Positions 24,350-32,597 of a DNA stretch of 64,000 bases are shown piece by piece. Each line of letters starts with the position of its first letter. The stretch's first letter is position 1. The notes under the pieces are model-generated. The model had not been told where the DNA came from. It saw only the letters and a list, made by a program, of their open reading frames with translations, and did no database searches. The translations under genes and the position numbers were made by a program. Source of the DNA: Curtobacterium sp. MCBA15_008 (GTDB lineage: Bacteria > Actinomycetota > Actinomycetes > Actinomycetales > Microbacteriaceae); contig NZ_MJGN01000056.1 in NCBI RefSeq assembly GCF_001865065.1, positions 144,018 to 208,017 on the forward strand, read 5' to 3'.

Positions 24350-24997
24350 TCAGGCGGCCAGGACCCGCTCGACGACGCGACCCAGCGCCGCCGTCGCCGC
24401 GATGGCGTCCCCGGCGTAGGCGCCGGACATGGCACCGTCGCGCGCCAGCATGAGCTCGTCCGCGCCGTCGCCCGGCAGCGTGTGCCCGGCGTCCTGCAGC
24501 AAGTCGGCCAGCCGCTCCGTGTACCAGTCGCGGTGCATGGCGACGACCTCGCGCACGGGGTCGCGGGGGTCGTGGTACTCGGCGGCGGCGTTCACGAACG
24601 CGCAGCCGCGGAAGTCGGGGTCGTTGACCTCGTCGGTGAGGGCGGCGACCCAGGCGCGGACGGCCTTCGACGGGCTGCCGGCGTCGGCGACGAGCTGTTC
24701 CATCCGCTGCTGCACGCGTTCGTGCTGGGTGCGGATGTAGGCGAGGATCAGGTTGTCCTTCGACCCGTAGTGCTTGTAGAACGTCGCCTTGGTGACGCTC
24801 GCCTCGGAGATGAGGCGGTCGACGCCCACGCTGTGGATGCCCTCTTCGTAGAAGAGCCGCGTGGCGGTCTCGAGGACACGGACCTTCGCGCCGCCGGAGC
24901 GGGGAGTCGGGGGGACGCTCGACCCGTCCGGCGACGCGAGGTTCGTGCTCGGGCCAGGGAGACGCTGGACGGTCGGTTGGGGGGAATCGACCGTCAC
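24350..24997 (-). CDS. TetR-family transcriptional regulator (215 aa)
   Basis: DNA-binding repressor. A disordered 35-residue N-tail precedes the TetR helix-turn-helix: KVRVLETATRLFYEEGIHSV then GVDRLISEASVTKATFYKHYGSKDNLI, a very regular HTH. The C-terminal ligand domain holds FRGCAFVNAAAEYHDPRDPVR, like the LmrA/YxaF-type group. The GTG start at 24997 has AAGGAGA 9 bp upstream. Ligand unknown. A perfect 11-bp inverted repeat at 25082-25114 in the upstream gap is a likely operator; the divergent gene is an M16 peptidase. Confidence 0.9.
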   Translation of the reverse strand: MTVDSPQPTVQRLPGPSTNLASPDGSSVPPTPRSGGAKVRVLETATRLFYEEGIHSVGVDRLISEASVTKATFYKHYGSKDNLILAYIRTQHERVQQRMEQLVADAGSPSKAVRAWVAALTDEVNDPDFRGCAFVNAAAEYHDPRDPVREVVAMHRDWYTERLADLLQDAGHTLPGDGADELMLARDGAMSGAYAGDAIAATAALGRVVERVLAA

Positions 24998-25081
24998 AGC
25001 GTGGCTCTCCTTGGACTCATCGGCTCCGCGGCGGCTGAGTGGGGGAACTCGTGTGCCGCGCAGGACTGATGTCCCGAGCCA

Positions 25082-25114
25082 CCGGATCGGAATCTAGGGG
25101 GGCTTCCGATCCGG
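25082..25114. promoter_or_regulatory. Likely TetR operator: 11-bp perfect inverted repeat
   Basis: CCGGATCGGAA (25082-25092) and its exact complement (25104-25114) with an 11-bp spacer. It is 85 bp before the tetR start and 57 bp before the first possible M16 start. Confidence 0.55.
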
Positions 25115-25158
25115 TAGCAACAACGGTAGCACAAGGAGGACAGACAGACGAGTCTTTC

Positions 25159-25164
25159 TATCCT
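25159..25164 (+). promoter_or_regulatory. Alternative leaderless -10 hexamer (TATCCT) for a longer M16 start
   Basis: TATCCT, 6 bp before an in-frame ATG at 25171 that would add 31 residues to the M16 peptidase. Confidence 0.4.
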
Positions 25165-25249
25165 CCTCTCATGTACCCCACTTCGAGTGACGCGCTGGGC
25201 GGCGAACGGCCGGGCCCGGGAAACTGGGTGAGGAGGCCCGGGGTGTCAG

Positions 25250-25255
25250 TAGGCT
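25250..25255 (+). promoter_or_regulatory. Leaderless -10 hexamer (TAGGCT) of the M16 peptidase gene
   Basis: TAGGCT, 8 bp before the ATG at 25264. Confidence 0.5.
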
Positions 25256-25263
25256 CGTCTGCG

Positions 25264-26598
25264 ATGAACCACCCAGTGCCGTTGCCACTCGAGGCCCCGG
25301 ACACGTCGTTCCTGACGTCCGGGGGCGCCTTTGTCCGCCGAACCGTCCTGCCCTCGGGCGTGCGGGTCCTGACCGAGGCGATGCCCGGCACTGCCTCGAC
25401 CAGTCTCGGCTTCTGGGTGGGGGTGGGGTCGCGGGACGAGCGCGAGGGCCAGTACGGGTCGACGCACTTCCTCGAACACCTGCTCTTCAAGGGCACCGCG
25501 AAGCGCTCGGCGCTCGACATCGCGATCTCCTTCGACTCCGTCGGCGGCGAGCACAACGCCGCCACCGCGAAGGAGTACACCTGCTACTACTCCCGCGTCC
25601 GTGACGCCGACGTCCCGATGGCGGTCGAGGTGATCGGCGACATGGTCACCGGCTCCGTGCTCGAGGCGGCGGCGTTCGACGTCGAGCGCGGCGTCATCCT
25701 CGAAGAGCTCGCGATGGCGGCGGACGACCCCGCCGACGTCGCCGGCGAGGCGTTCTTCGCGGCGGCCTTCGACGGGCACGCCCTCGGTCGGCCGATCGGC
25801 GGCACGCCGGAGAGCATCCGCGCGGTGCAGCGCGACGAGGTCCTGGCGCACTACCGCGAGCACTACGCCCCGAACGGCATCGTCGTCACCGCAGCCGGTG
25901 CCGTGGACCACGACGCCTTCTGCGCCCTGGTCGAGGCGGTGTTCCGGGGCGCGCCGACGGCCTCGCCGCTGGCCCGACGCACGCCGCAGCCCGTCGCGGA
26001 CAAGGCGACCCCGAAGCTCTCCGTCGTGCACCGTCCGACCGAGCAGGTCAGCATGCTGCGCGGCTCGCAGGGCCTCGACCTCCGCGACGAGCGCCGTCCC
26101 GTCCTGAGCGTGCTGAACGCCGTCCTCGGTGGCGGCATGAGCTCACGGCTCTTCCAAGAGGTCCGCGAGCGCCGCGGCCTCGCCTACGCGGTGAGCTCGT
26201 TCGCGCCCGCCTACCTCGACAACGGCGCCTTCGGCGTCTACGCCGGCTGCGCCCCGGACAACGTCCCGGGCGTGATCGAGATCGTCGACGCCGAGTTCCG
26301 CCGGATGGTCGACGACGGCATCACCAGCGACGAACTCCGGCGCGCGAAGGGGCAGATCGAGGGTGCGCTCACGCTCTCGCTCGAGGACTCCGACGCCCGC
26401 ATGACCCGCCTCGGTCGCTCCGAGCTCGGCACCGGCGAGTTCACCGACCTCGCCACCGCCCTCGAGCGCGTGGACCGGGTCACCACCGCCGACGTCCTCG
26501 ACCTGGCGCGCGACCTGCTCACCCGCCCGACGATCACCTCGGTGGTGGGCGCCGTGCGGCAGGACGAACTGGCCGCCGCGATCGGGATCGGCGGTTGA
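25264..26598 (+). CDS. M16 family zinc metallopeptidase (444 aa)
   Basis: Processing-peptidase-like (MPP-beta/PqqL) clamshell protease. The inverted zinc motif is H68-F-L-E71-H72 (THFLEHLLFKGTAKR), with the third ligand Glu in VERGVILEELAM about 75 residues later. The second, inactive half carries VLNAVLGGGMSSRLFQEVRERRGLAYAVSSF, the R/Y pair that closes over substrate. Single chain, no signal peptide. Start at ATG 25264; ATG 25171 is an alternative. It is the usual actinobacterial neighbour of pnp, here separated by two inserted genes. Its stop overlaps the next start (TTGA). Confidence 0.93.
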   Translation: MNHPVPLPLEAPDTSFLTSGGAFVRRTVLPSGVRVLTEAMPGTASTSLGFWVGVGSRDEREGQYGSTHFLEHLLFKGTAKRSALDIAISFDSVGGEHNAATAKEYTCYYSRVRDADVPMAVEVIGDMVTGSVLEAAAFDVERGVILEELAMAADDPADVAGEAFFAAAFDGHALGRPIGGTPESIRAVQRDEVLAHYREHYAPNGIVVTAAGAVDHDAFCALVEAVFRGAPTASPLARRTPQPVADKATPKLSVVHRPTEQVSMLRGSQGLDLRDERRPVLSVLNAVLGGGMSSRLFQEVRERRGLAYAVSSFAPAYLDNGAFGVYAGCAPDNVPGVIEIVDAEFRRMVDDGITSDELRRAKGQIEGALTLSLEDSDARMTRLGRSELGTGEFTDLATALERVDRVTTADVLDLARDLLTRPTITSVVGAVRQDELAAAIGIGG

Positions 26599-27209
26599 GC
26601 ACCGACATGTCGCACTACCTCTACCTCGTCCGGCACGGTGAGCACCAGGACGCGGAACACGGACTCCGCGACGGCAAGCTGTCGGAGCGCGGCAAGCGAC
26701 AGGCGATGCTCGTGGCGGACCGCCTCGGCGGGGTGCCCTTCGACGGCGTGTACCACTCCCCGTTGGAGGCCCCGAGCGAGACGGCGTCGTTCCTGGCGCA
26801 GCGGCTGCCGGCGATCCAGCCGGAGCCGTCGACCCTGCTCTTCGACTGCATCCCCTCCGGACCCACGCCGGACATGCCGCACGCCTACCAGGGGTGGTAC
26901 GGCGGCATCACCGAAGAGGAGATCGTCGCCGGACAGGCGCAGATGGGCGACGCCGTCGCCGAGTGGTTCACGCCCGCGCGCGAGGACCGGCACGACCTCC
27001 TCATCACGCACAACGCCGTCATCGGCTGGTTCGTGCGCGAGGCGTTCCAGGCGCCGGAGTGGCGCTGGATGGGCACGAACGTCGCGCACACGGCGCTGAC
27101 GATCATCCGCATCCGGTCCGCGAAGCCGGCCGAGGTGGTCGCCCTGAACGACCTGGCGCACCTGCCCGTCGAGCTCCGCACGGGTCTGCCCGTCGGTCAG
27201 CCCGTCTAG
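26595..27209 (+). CDS. Histidine phosphatase family protein (204 aa)
   Basis: Phosphoglycerate-mutase-like phosphatase. The catalytic RHGE is in YLVRHGEHQD near the N-terminus; the second core His lies in LLITHNAVIGWFVREAF. Between them YHSPLEAPSETASFLAQRLP is the conserved second box. Substrate unknown. TTG at 26595 overlaps the M16 stop (TTGA, 4 bp) and is taken as start; ATG 26607 (MSHYLYLVRHGE) is also possible and closer to family norms. Confidence 0.85.
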   Translation: MSTDMSHYLYLVRHGEHQDAEHGLRDGKLSERGKRQAMLVADRLGGVPFDGVYHSPLEAPSETASFLAQRLPAIQPEPSTLLFDCIPSGPTPDMPHAYQGWYGGITEEEIVAGQAQMGDAVAEWFTPAREDRHDLLITHNAVIGWFVREAFQAPEWRWMGTNVAHTALTIIRIRSAKPAEVVALNDLAHLPVELRTGLPVGQPV

Positions 27210-27247
27210 CGACCCGCCCCCGCGGGTGGTCGCGTCGTGCCTTCCTG

Positions 27248-27264
27248 GAGGCGCGGATCGCCTC
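27248..27264. repeat. Family A remnant palindrome (6-bp arms)
   Basis: GAGGCG-CGGAT-CGCCTC, with CCTG upstream as in full copies. It runs into the stop codon of the GNAT gene, so the hairpin overlaps coding sequence. Convergent gene junction. Confidence 0.5.
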
Positions 27265-27751
27265 AGCGCACCGGCTTGCGGTACCAGGCGGTCGCGTTCG
27301 GGTTCGCGTTGAACGGCTCCACACGCTGGTAGCCGCGGCTCCGGTACATCGCCCCCGCGGCGACGAGTGAGTCGTTCGTGTCGAGCACGACCGCCGTCGC
27401 CCCGAGCCGCACGGCGTCGGCCTCGAGCGCGTCCATGACCGCGGTCGCGACGCCGCGGCCCCGACCCGCGGGCGTGACGAAGACGTGCTTCACCTCGAAG
27501 CGGACGTCGTCGCCGTCGCCGTCGCCGTCGTCCGGGATCCGCCGGAGGCCGCCGCAGCCGACCGGGAAGCCGCCGTCGTACGCCACGACGAAGGTGCCGT
27601 TCGGCGGCGTGAACTCGGCCGCCGGGGTGCGCTTCCGCGCGTACGAGCCCTGCGCGCTCGGGAACGTCGCCTCGCGCTCGTCGAGGTAGGCGTCGAGCAG
27701 CTCGTCGACCTGGGGAGCGTCTGCCGGCACGGTCCTGACCTCGAGCGTCAT
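27263..27751 (-). CDS. GNAT family N-acetyltransferase (162 aa)
   Basis: Acetyl-CoA-dependent acetyltransferase of unknown substrate. Starts MTLEVRTVPADAPQVDELLD. The acetyl-CoA loop is VFVTPAGRGRGVATAVMDAL (R/Q-x-x-G-x-G/A) near residue 95; motif B follows as VVLDTNDSLVAAGAMYRSRGY. A short acidic Asp/Gly run (PDDGDGDGDDV) lies before the core, from a GTCGCC microrepeat. ATG at 27751 with TAGGAT 6 bp upstream. Divergent from dapB with overlapping promoters. Confidence 0.88.
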   Translation of the reverse strand: MTLEVRTVPADAPQVDELLDAYLDEREATFPSAQGSYARKRTPAAEFTPPNGTFVVAYDGGFPVGCGGLRRIPDDGDGDGDDVRFEVKHVFVTPAGRGRGVATAVMDALEADAVRLGATAVVLDTNDSLVAAGAMYRSRGYQRVEPFNANPNATAWYRKPVR

Positions 27752-27757
27752 GTGTCG

Positions 27758-27767
27758 ATCCTAGGAT
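27758..27767. promoter_or_regulatory. Palindrome ATCCTAGGAT: overlapping -10 boxes of divergent GNAT and dapB genes
   Basis: On the plus strand TAGGAT (27762-27767) lies 7 bp before the dapB ATG. On the minus strand TAGGAT (27758-27763) lies 6 bp before the GNAT ATG. The two hexamers share two bases, and only 23 bp separate the two start codons. Confidence 0.7.
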
Positions 27768-27774
27768 GGGACGC

Positions 27775-28521
27775 ATGGTCACTCCCGTCGCCGTCGTCGG
27801 CGCCACCGGTCGTCTCGGGGGCCTCGTGGCCGCCGTCGTCGAGGAACACCCGGACTTCGAGCTCGTCGCCAGTCTGTCGTCGAAGGACGGGGCGCACGAA
27901 GCCGGCCCGTCGGTGTTCCGCGGCGCCGCGCTCGTGGTCGACGTGACGGTCCCGGCGCTCAGCCCGGCCATCGTGGACACCGCCCTCGAGAGCGGCGCGA
28001 ACGTCCTCGTCGGCACGTCCGGGTGGTCGCAGGACCGCCTGGCGAAGCTCCGTGCCGGGCTCGAGCAGCGCCCGGAGCAGGGCGTGTTCGTGGTCCCGAA
28101 CTTCTCGATCGGGTCGGTGCTCGGCACGCACCTGGCGACGATCGCGGCGCCGTGGTTCCCGTCGGTGGAGATCGTCGAGACGCACCACGCCGGCAAGATC
28201 GACTCGCCCTCGGGCACCGCCGTCCGCACCGCCGAGCTCATCGCCGAGGCCCGGCGCGAGGTCGGTCCGGTCGAGGCCCCGCACGTCGACCAGCGCGCCC
28301 GCGGGCAGCAGGTCGCCAGCGTGCCGATCCACTCGCTCCGGCTGCCCGGGGTGAAGGCCGTGCAGGACGTCCTGCTGAGCGGACCCGGCGAGACCCTGAC
28401 GATCCGGCACGACACCAACGACGACATCGCCTACCTGGCCGGCATCCGTGCCGCGCTGTCGGCGGTCGGCTCGATGCGCGGCCTGACGGTCGGCCTCGGC
28501 AGCGTCCTCGGCATCGGCTGA
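27775..28521 (+). CDS. dapB: 4-hydroxy-tetrahydrodipicolinate reductase (248 aa)
   Basis: Second committed step of the diaminopimelate/lysine pathway, NAD(P)H-dependent. Rossmann start PVAVVGATGRLGGLVAAVVE; catalytic signature EIVETHHAGKIDSPSGTAVRTAE with the His pair and Lys; substrate loop RHDTNDDIAYLAGIRAAL near the C-terminus. Full length for actinobacterial DapB. I chose the ATG at 27775 because the hexamer TAGGAT is 7 bp before it; the ATG at 27766 lies inside that hexamer. A small membrane gene follows after 6 bp. Confidence 0.95.
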   Translation: MVTPVAVVGATGRLGGLVAAVVEEHPDFELVASLSSKDGAHEAGPSVFRGAALVVDVTVPALSPAIVDTALESGANVLVGTSGWSQDRLAKLRAGLEQRPEQGVFVVPNFSIGSVLGTHLATIAAPWFPSVEIVETHHAGKIDSPSGTAVRTAELIAEARREVGPVEAPHVDQRARGQQVASVPIHSLRLPGVKAVQDVLLSGPGETLTIRHDTNDDIAYLAGIRAALSAVGSMRGLTVGLGSVLGIG

Positions 28522-28527
28522 CCCGCC

Positions 28528-28995
28528 GTGGGCGTCGCTCGATCGCTGCGGTCGCCGTTCTGGGGCGCCGCCCTCATGACGGTGCTGCTGGCGCTGTACA
28601 TCGTGCTCGTCGGGCAGCGGGCCGTCGCGTTCATCGCGACCGGGCTGCCGATCGGCATCGGCATCGGTGTCGCGCTCTTCGTCGTCGCGGGCATCGGCGC
28701 ACTGCTGCTCGTGCTCGAGTTCCGGTTTGGCATCCGCATCACCCGCCTCGGGGCGCGTCTCGAACGCGAGGGCGCCGCACCGGCCGACGTGGTGCCGGTA
28801 CGTCCCTCGGGGCGGCCGGAGCGCGAGGCCGCCGACGAGCTGTTCCCGACCTACAAGGCCGCGGTCGAACAGGACCCGGCGGACTGGCGAGGCTGGTACC
28901 GCCTCGGCGTCGTGTACGACGCGGCCGGCGACCGGAAGCGCGCCCGCGCCGCCATGCGCACGGCCCTGGCGAGGGCGAGCGCGGCCCGCGGTTAG
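28528..28995 (+). CDS. Membrane protein with TPR-like tail, downstream of dapB (155 aa)
   Basis: No named function recognised. Two helices are visible (residues 12-32, ALMTVLLALYIVLVGQRA region, and 40-64, IGIGIGVALFVVAGIGALLL). After a polar linker the C-terminal 55 residues, YKAAVEQDPADWRGWYRLGVVYDAAGDRKRARAAMRTAL, read as one to one-and-a-half tetratricopeptide repeats. GTG start 6 bp after the dapB stop, so probably same operon. Its TAG stop overlaps the TAA of the convergent epimerase gene. Confidence 0.75.
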   Translation: MGVARSLRSPFWGAALMTVLLALYIVLVGQRAVAFIATGLPIGIGIGVALFVVAGIGALLLVLEFRFGIRITRLGARLEREGAAPADVVPVRPSGRPEREAADELFPTYKAAVEQDPADWRGWYRLGVVYDAAGDRKRARAAMRTALARASAARG

Positions 28996-29912
28996 AACGT
29001 GGCGTCGACGGCGTCCTCGGCGCGCGGGTACCGGAACGCGTAGCCGGACTCGAGGAGCTTCGTCGGCACCATCTGCTGGCTCGACAGCAGCATCTCGTCG
29101 GCGGCCTCGCGCAGCACGAGCCGGAGTGCGAACCCGGGCATCCGGAACAGGTACGGCCGGTGCAGGTCCTCGGCGACGCGCTTCGTGATCCGGTCGGCCA
29201 CGGCGGGCTCGGGTCCGGCGAGGTTCACCGGCCCGCGCACCTCGGACGCGGACGGGCTCGTCGCGAGGTGCACGATCGCGCCGACCTCGTCCTCGAGCGC
29301 GATCCAGGGCCAGAACTGCCCACCGGTGCCGAGGCGCCCGCCGAGTCCGGTCTTCGTGAGCGGGACGAGCGGAGCCAGGGCGCCGCCGCCCTTGCCGACG
29401 ACGATGCCGGTGCGGAGCGTGACGACGCGGACACCCTCGGGCGCCGTGTTCGCCGCGGCCTCCCACACCGTGCAGACCTCGGCGAGGAACCCGCTGCCCG
29501 GAGCGGCGTCGTCCTGCAGGACGTCGGCCGGCCGGTCGCCGTACACGCCCGACGCCGAGCCGGACAGGAAGAGCGCGGGTGGGACCGCGGCGTGCCGCAT
29601 CGCCTCGACGAGGGTCTCGGTGGCGTCGACGCGCGACCGGCGGATCTCCTGCTTGTAGGACTCGGTCCAGGGGAGCTTGCCGATGTTCGCGCCGGCGAGG
29701 TTCACCACCACGTCGGCGCCGTCGAGGATGGCCGGGTCGAGCGGCCGGGAGCCGGGGGACCAGCGGAACTCGCTCGCCGTGCGCGGTTCGCGCCGGACGA
29801 GCGTCGTCACCTGGTGTCCCGCGTCGCGCAGGGCGCGGACGAGCGGGGTGCCGATGAAGCCGGACGCGCCGGCGACGAGGATCGAGAGCGGCTGTTCCGC
29901 CGTGTCTGCCAT
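28992..29912 (-). CDS. TIGR01777-family NAD-dependent epimerase/dehydratase-like protein (306 aa)
   Basis: SDR-extended Rossmann protein; bacterial members (YfcH-like) have unknown substrates and some affect cell division. N-terminal [32 protein letters not shown], the family's [18 protein letters not shown] in place of the usual YxxxK region, and the C-terminal DUF1731 part [22 protein letters not shown] are seen. The ATG at 29912 has TAGCGT 7 bp upstream. Divergent from thyA. Confidence 0.9.
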   Translation of the reverse strand: MADTAEQPLSILVAGASGFIGTPLVRALRDAGHQVTTLVRREPRTASEFRWSPGSRPLDPAILDGADVVVNLAGANIGKLPWTESYKQEIRRSRVDATETLVEAMRHAAVPPALFLSGSASGVYGDRPADVLQDDAAPGSGFLAEVCTVWEAAANTAPEGVRVVTLRTGIVVGKGGGALAPLVPLTKTGLGGRLGTGGQFWPWIALEDEVGAIVHLATSPSASEVRGPVNLAGPEPAVADRITKRVAEDLHRPYLFRMPGFALRLVLREAADEMLLSSQQMVPTKLLESGYAFRYPRAEDAVDATF

Positions 29913-29919
29913 GGCTGCA

Positions 29920-29925
29920 ACGCTA
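29920..29925 (-). promoter_or_regulatory. Leaderless -10 hexamer (TAGCGT) of the TIGR01777 gene
   Basis: TAGCGT on the minus strand, 7 bp before the ATG at 29912. Confidence 0.55.
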
Positions 29926-29937
29926 CTCACGTCGACG

Positions 29938-29943
29938 TAGTCT
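29938..29943 (+). promoter_or_regulatory. Leaderless -10 hexamer (TAGTCT) of thyA
   Basis: TAGTCT, 7 bp before the GTG at 29951. The divergent hexamer is only 12 bp away. Confidence 0.6.
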
Positions 29944-29950
29944 TCTGTGT

Positions 29951-30781
29951 GTGACCGACAGCGAGACCGTGCAGCCCGACCCCACCGTCCCGACGCCGTA
30001 CGAAGACCTGCTCCGCCGGGTCCTCGACGAAGGGGCGCCGAAGGGCGACCGCACCGGGACCGGCACGCGGAGCGTCTTCGGCGCACAGCTCCGCTACGAC
30101 CTGTCGAAGGGCTTCCCGCTCGTCACGACCAAGCGCGTGCACTTCAAGTCGGTGGCGTACGAGCTGCTCTGGTTCCTCCGTGGTGACGGCAACGCCCGCT
30201 GGCTGCAGGAGCACGGCGTCCGCATCTGGAACGAGTGGGCGGGCGAGGACGGCGACCTCGGTCCGGTGTACGGCGTGCAGTGGCGCTCGTGGCCGACGCC
30301 GTCGGGGGAGCACGTCGACCAGATCGCGCAGGTCATCGAGCAGATCAAGTCGAACCCGGACTCCCGCCGCCTCATCGTCTCGGCGTGGAACGTGGCCGAC
30401 GTGCCGGACATGGCCCTGGCCCCGTGCCACGCGTTCTTCCAGTTCTACGTCAACGACGGCAAGCTGTCGTGCCAGCTGTACCAGCGGAGCGCGGACATGT
30501 TCCTCGGCGTGCCGTTCAACATCGCCTCGTACGCGCTCCTCACCCACATGATCGCGGCACAGACCGGGCTCGAGGTCGGCGACTTCGTGTGGACCGGCGG
30601 CGACTGCCACGTGTACGACAACCACGTCGAGCAGGTCGAGGAGCAGCTGTCGCGCACGGCCTACCCGATGCCGACGCTCGAGCTCGCGCCGCGCGACTCG
30701 ATCGACGACTACGAGTACGAGGACTTCACCGTCGTCGGATACCACCACCACCCGGCCATCAAGGCCGCCGTCGCCGTCTGA
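29951..30781 (+). CDS. thyA: Thymidylate synthase (276 aa)
   Basis: Makes dTMP from dUMP with methylene-tetrahydrofolate. [20 protein letters not shown] (phosphate-binding Arg), catalytic Cys in [12 protein letters not shown] near residue 158, and the dUMP-binding region [21 protein letters not shown] followed by [12 protein letters not shown] are intact. Full length. GTG start with TAGTCT 7 bp upstream. It overlaps folA by one base (TGATG), which links production and recycling of dihydrofolate. Confidence 0.97.
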   Translation: MTDSETVQPDPTVPTPYEDLLRRVLDEGAPKGDRTGTGTRSVFGAQLRYDLSKGFPLVTTKRVHFKSVAYELLWFLRGDGNARWLQEHGVRIWNEWAGEDGDLGPVYGVQWRSWPTPSGEHVDQIAQVIEQIKSNPDSRRLIVSAWNVADVPDMALAPCHAFFQFYVNDGKLSCQLYQRSADMFLGVPFNIASYALLTHMIAAQTGLEVGDFVWTGGDCHVYDNHVEQVEEQLSRTAYPMPTLELAPRDSIDDYEYEDFTVVGYHHHPAIKAAVAV

Positions 30782-31323
30782 TGCCGGACGGCAGCGGGAC
30801 CGAGGCCGGCACCGAGGCCGACTGGACCGAGCCGGTCCGCGGCGTCGGCATGGTCTGGGCACGCTCACTCGACGGGGTCATCGGCGCCGACGGCGGGATG
30901 CCCTGGCACGTGCCCGAGGACCTCGCGCACTTCCGGCAGGTCACCGGTGACGCCACGGTCGTGATGGGGCGGCGCACGTGGGAGTCCCTGCCCGAGCGCT
31001 TCCGCCCGCTGCCCGGTCGCCGCAACGTCGTGCTCACCCGTGACGGGTCGTGGTCGGCCGACGGCGCCGAGGTCGTGCACGACCTGGCGACCGCGCTCGA
31101 CACGGACGAGCCGGTGTGGATCATCGGCGGCGGGCAGGTCTACGCGGCGGGGCTGCCCTTCGCGGACCGCGTATCCGAGACGGTCATCGACCTCGACGTG
31201 CCCGGCGACACCGTGGCGCCGGCGTTCGGCGACGACTGGACGCTCGTCGACGAGGGCCCGTGGCAGACGTCGCGGAACGACGGCACCCGCTACCGCTTCC
31301 TCGAGTGGCGCCGCCGCGCCTGA
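30781..31323 (+). CDS. folA: Dihydrofolate reductase (180 aa)
   Basis: Reduces dihydrofolate made by ThyA. After an 18-residue acidic extension the DHFR fold begins GVGMVWARSLDGVIGADGGMPW, with the catalytic acid in VPEDLAHFRQVT; VVMGRRTWESLP and WIIGGGQVYAAGLPFAD are the NADPH-binding motifs. Ends YRFLEWRRRA. ATG overlaps the thyA stop. A 26-bp-arm hairpin follows 48 bp after the stop. Confidence 0.96.
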   Translation: MPDGSGTEAGTEADWTEPVRGVGMVWARSLDGVIGADGGMPWHVPEDLAHFRQVTGDATVVMGRRTWESLPERFRPLPGRRNVVLTRDGSWSADGAEVVHDLATALDTDEPVWIIGGGQVYAAGLPFADRVSETVIDLDVPGDTVAPAFGDDWTLVDEGPWQTSRNDGTRYRFLEWRRRA

Positions 31324-31370
31324 CGCCCTCGTGCGTTCGCGCCCCCGTGCGTTCGTGCCCTCGTGTGTTC

Positions 31371-31430
31371 GCACCCCCGTGCGAACGTCGCGCCCCCGCA
31401 CACCGGGGCGCGACGTCTGCACGGGGGTGC
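31371..31430. repeat. Family F hairpin (26-bp arms)
   Basis: Arms 31371-31396 and 31405-31430 pair with two mismatches; the outer ends are GCACCCCCGTGC and the inner CGTCGCGCCCC. The upstream 45 bp (31331-31375) contain diverged direct copies of GTGCGTTCG. It is 48 bp after folA and well placed to end its message. Confidence 0.88.
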
Positions 31431-31557
31431 AACGTGTCTCGGCGGCGGCGGCGGCGGCGCCGACCGGACGGCGGGCGGGACGCGCCTGACGGGGGTGATC
31501 CGTGCCTCCAGGACGGCCACCGTCCACACGGACGGCGGTCCCGGCGCGCATCCCCGG

Positions 31558-31563
31558 TACGCT
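31558..31563 (+). promoter_or_regulatory. Leaderless -10 hexamer (TACGCT) of dapA
   Basis: TACGCT, 7 bp before the GTG at 31571. Confidence 0.6.
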
Positions 31564-31570
31564 GGTGCCC

Positions 31571-32548
31571 GTGTCCCCGCGTGAGAATCCCTTCGGTCAG
31601 GTCCTCGTCGCCCTCGTGACCCCGTTCACGGCCGACGGCGAGGTCGACTGGCCCGGCGTCGAGCAGCACATCGACGACTGCATCACGGCCGGTGCCGACG
31701 GCATCGTCGTGACCGGTACGACCGGCGAGACCAGCACCCTGACCGACCCGGAGAAGCTCCGTCTGGTCGAAGTCGGCAAGTCGGTCGCCGCGGGCCGCGC
31801 GAAGATCATCACCGGCGGTGGCTCGAACGAGACCGCGCACGCGATCCACCTCTACAAGCAGAGCGAGCGGGCCGGCGCCGACGGCGTCATGATCGTCACG
31901 CCGTACTACAACAAGCCGACGCAGTCCGGGGTGCTCACGCACTTCCGGATGATCGCGGACGCCACCGACCTGCCGGTCATCCTGTACGACATCCCCGGTC
32001 GCACCGGCATCCCGATCACGTACGAGACCATCGTGCGGGCGTCGCACCACCCGAACATCCGCGCCGTGAAGGACGCCAAGGGCGATTTCGCCGAGGTCTC
32101 GCGGGTGCTCAACAACACCGACCTCATGTACTTCTCCGGTGACGACACGAACGTGCTCCCGCACCTGTCGATCGGTGCCACGGGCCTGATCGGCGTCACC
32201 GCGAACATCACGTCGACGCCGTACCGCACCATCGTCGACGCGGTGAACCGGGGCGACCTCGCCACCGCGACCGCCGAGCACAAGCGCGTCGAACCCCTCG
32301 TCCGCGCTGTGATGACGCACGTGCCCGGCACGGTCGCGGCGAAGTACATCCTGCACGGGCTCGGCCGCATCGGCAGCCCGCGCGTCCGGCTGCCGCTCGT
32401 CGGCCCCGAGGACTCCGAGGCGTACGCCATCGAGACCTCGCTCGAAGCCGTCCGGGACATCCCCGGCGCCGACTTCTCGAACTTCCGCCCCGACCGCAAC
32501 GCAGCGGCCGGCGGTGCTCTACCGAAGGTGCCAGGCACCACCCGCTAG
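31571..32548 (+). CDS. dapA: 4-hydroxy-tetrahydrodipicolinate synthase (325 aa)
   Basis: Condenses pyruvate with aspartate semialdehyde, the first lysine/DAP-specific step. TIM barrel with VTGTTGETSTLTDPEK (Thr of the proton relay), VTPYYNKPTQSG (catalytic Tyr), YDIPGRTG and the Schiff-base Lys in NIRAVKDAKGDF. Usual length with a polar C-tail. GTG start with TACGCT 7 bp upstream. RNase J follows 49 bp downstream, as in many actinobacteria. Confidence 0.96.
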   Translation: MSPRENPFGQVLVALVTPFTADGEVDWPGVEQHIDDCITAGADGIVVTGTTGETSTLTDPEKLRLVEVGKSVAAGRAKIITGGGSNETAHAIHLYKQSERAGADGVMIVTPYYNKPTQSGVLTHFRMIADATDLPVILYDIPGRTGIPITYETIVRASHHPNIRAVKDAKGDFAEVSRVLNNTDLMYFSGDDTNVLPHLSIGATGLIGVTANITSTPYRTIVDAVNRGDLATATAEHKRVEPLVRAVMTHVPGTVAAKYILHGLGRIGSPRVRLPLVGPEDSEAYAIETSLEAVRDIPGADFSNFRPDRNAAAGGALPKVPGTTR

Positions 32549-32597
32549 CGAACACCGCGGCGCGCAGCACGCGCGTCGCCCGAATCCGTAGGACCGA

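Noticed and set aside
25132-25150. AAGGAGGACAG, a strong ribosome-binding-like sequence upstream of the M16 gene
   Set aside because: No start codon follows at a suitable distance in an open frame, so it is probably part of the regulatory region.
31331-31430. Possible CRISPR-like array after folA
   Set aside because: Repeats are short, decayed and without spacers of constant length; no cas genes.
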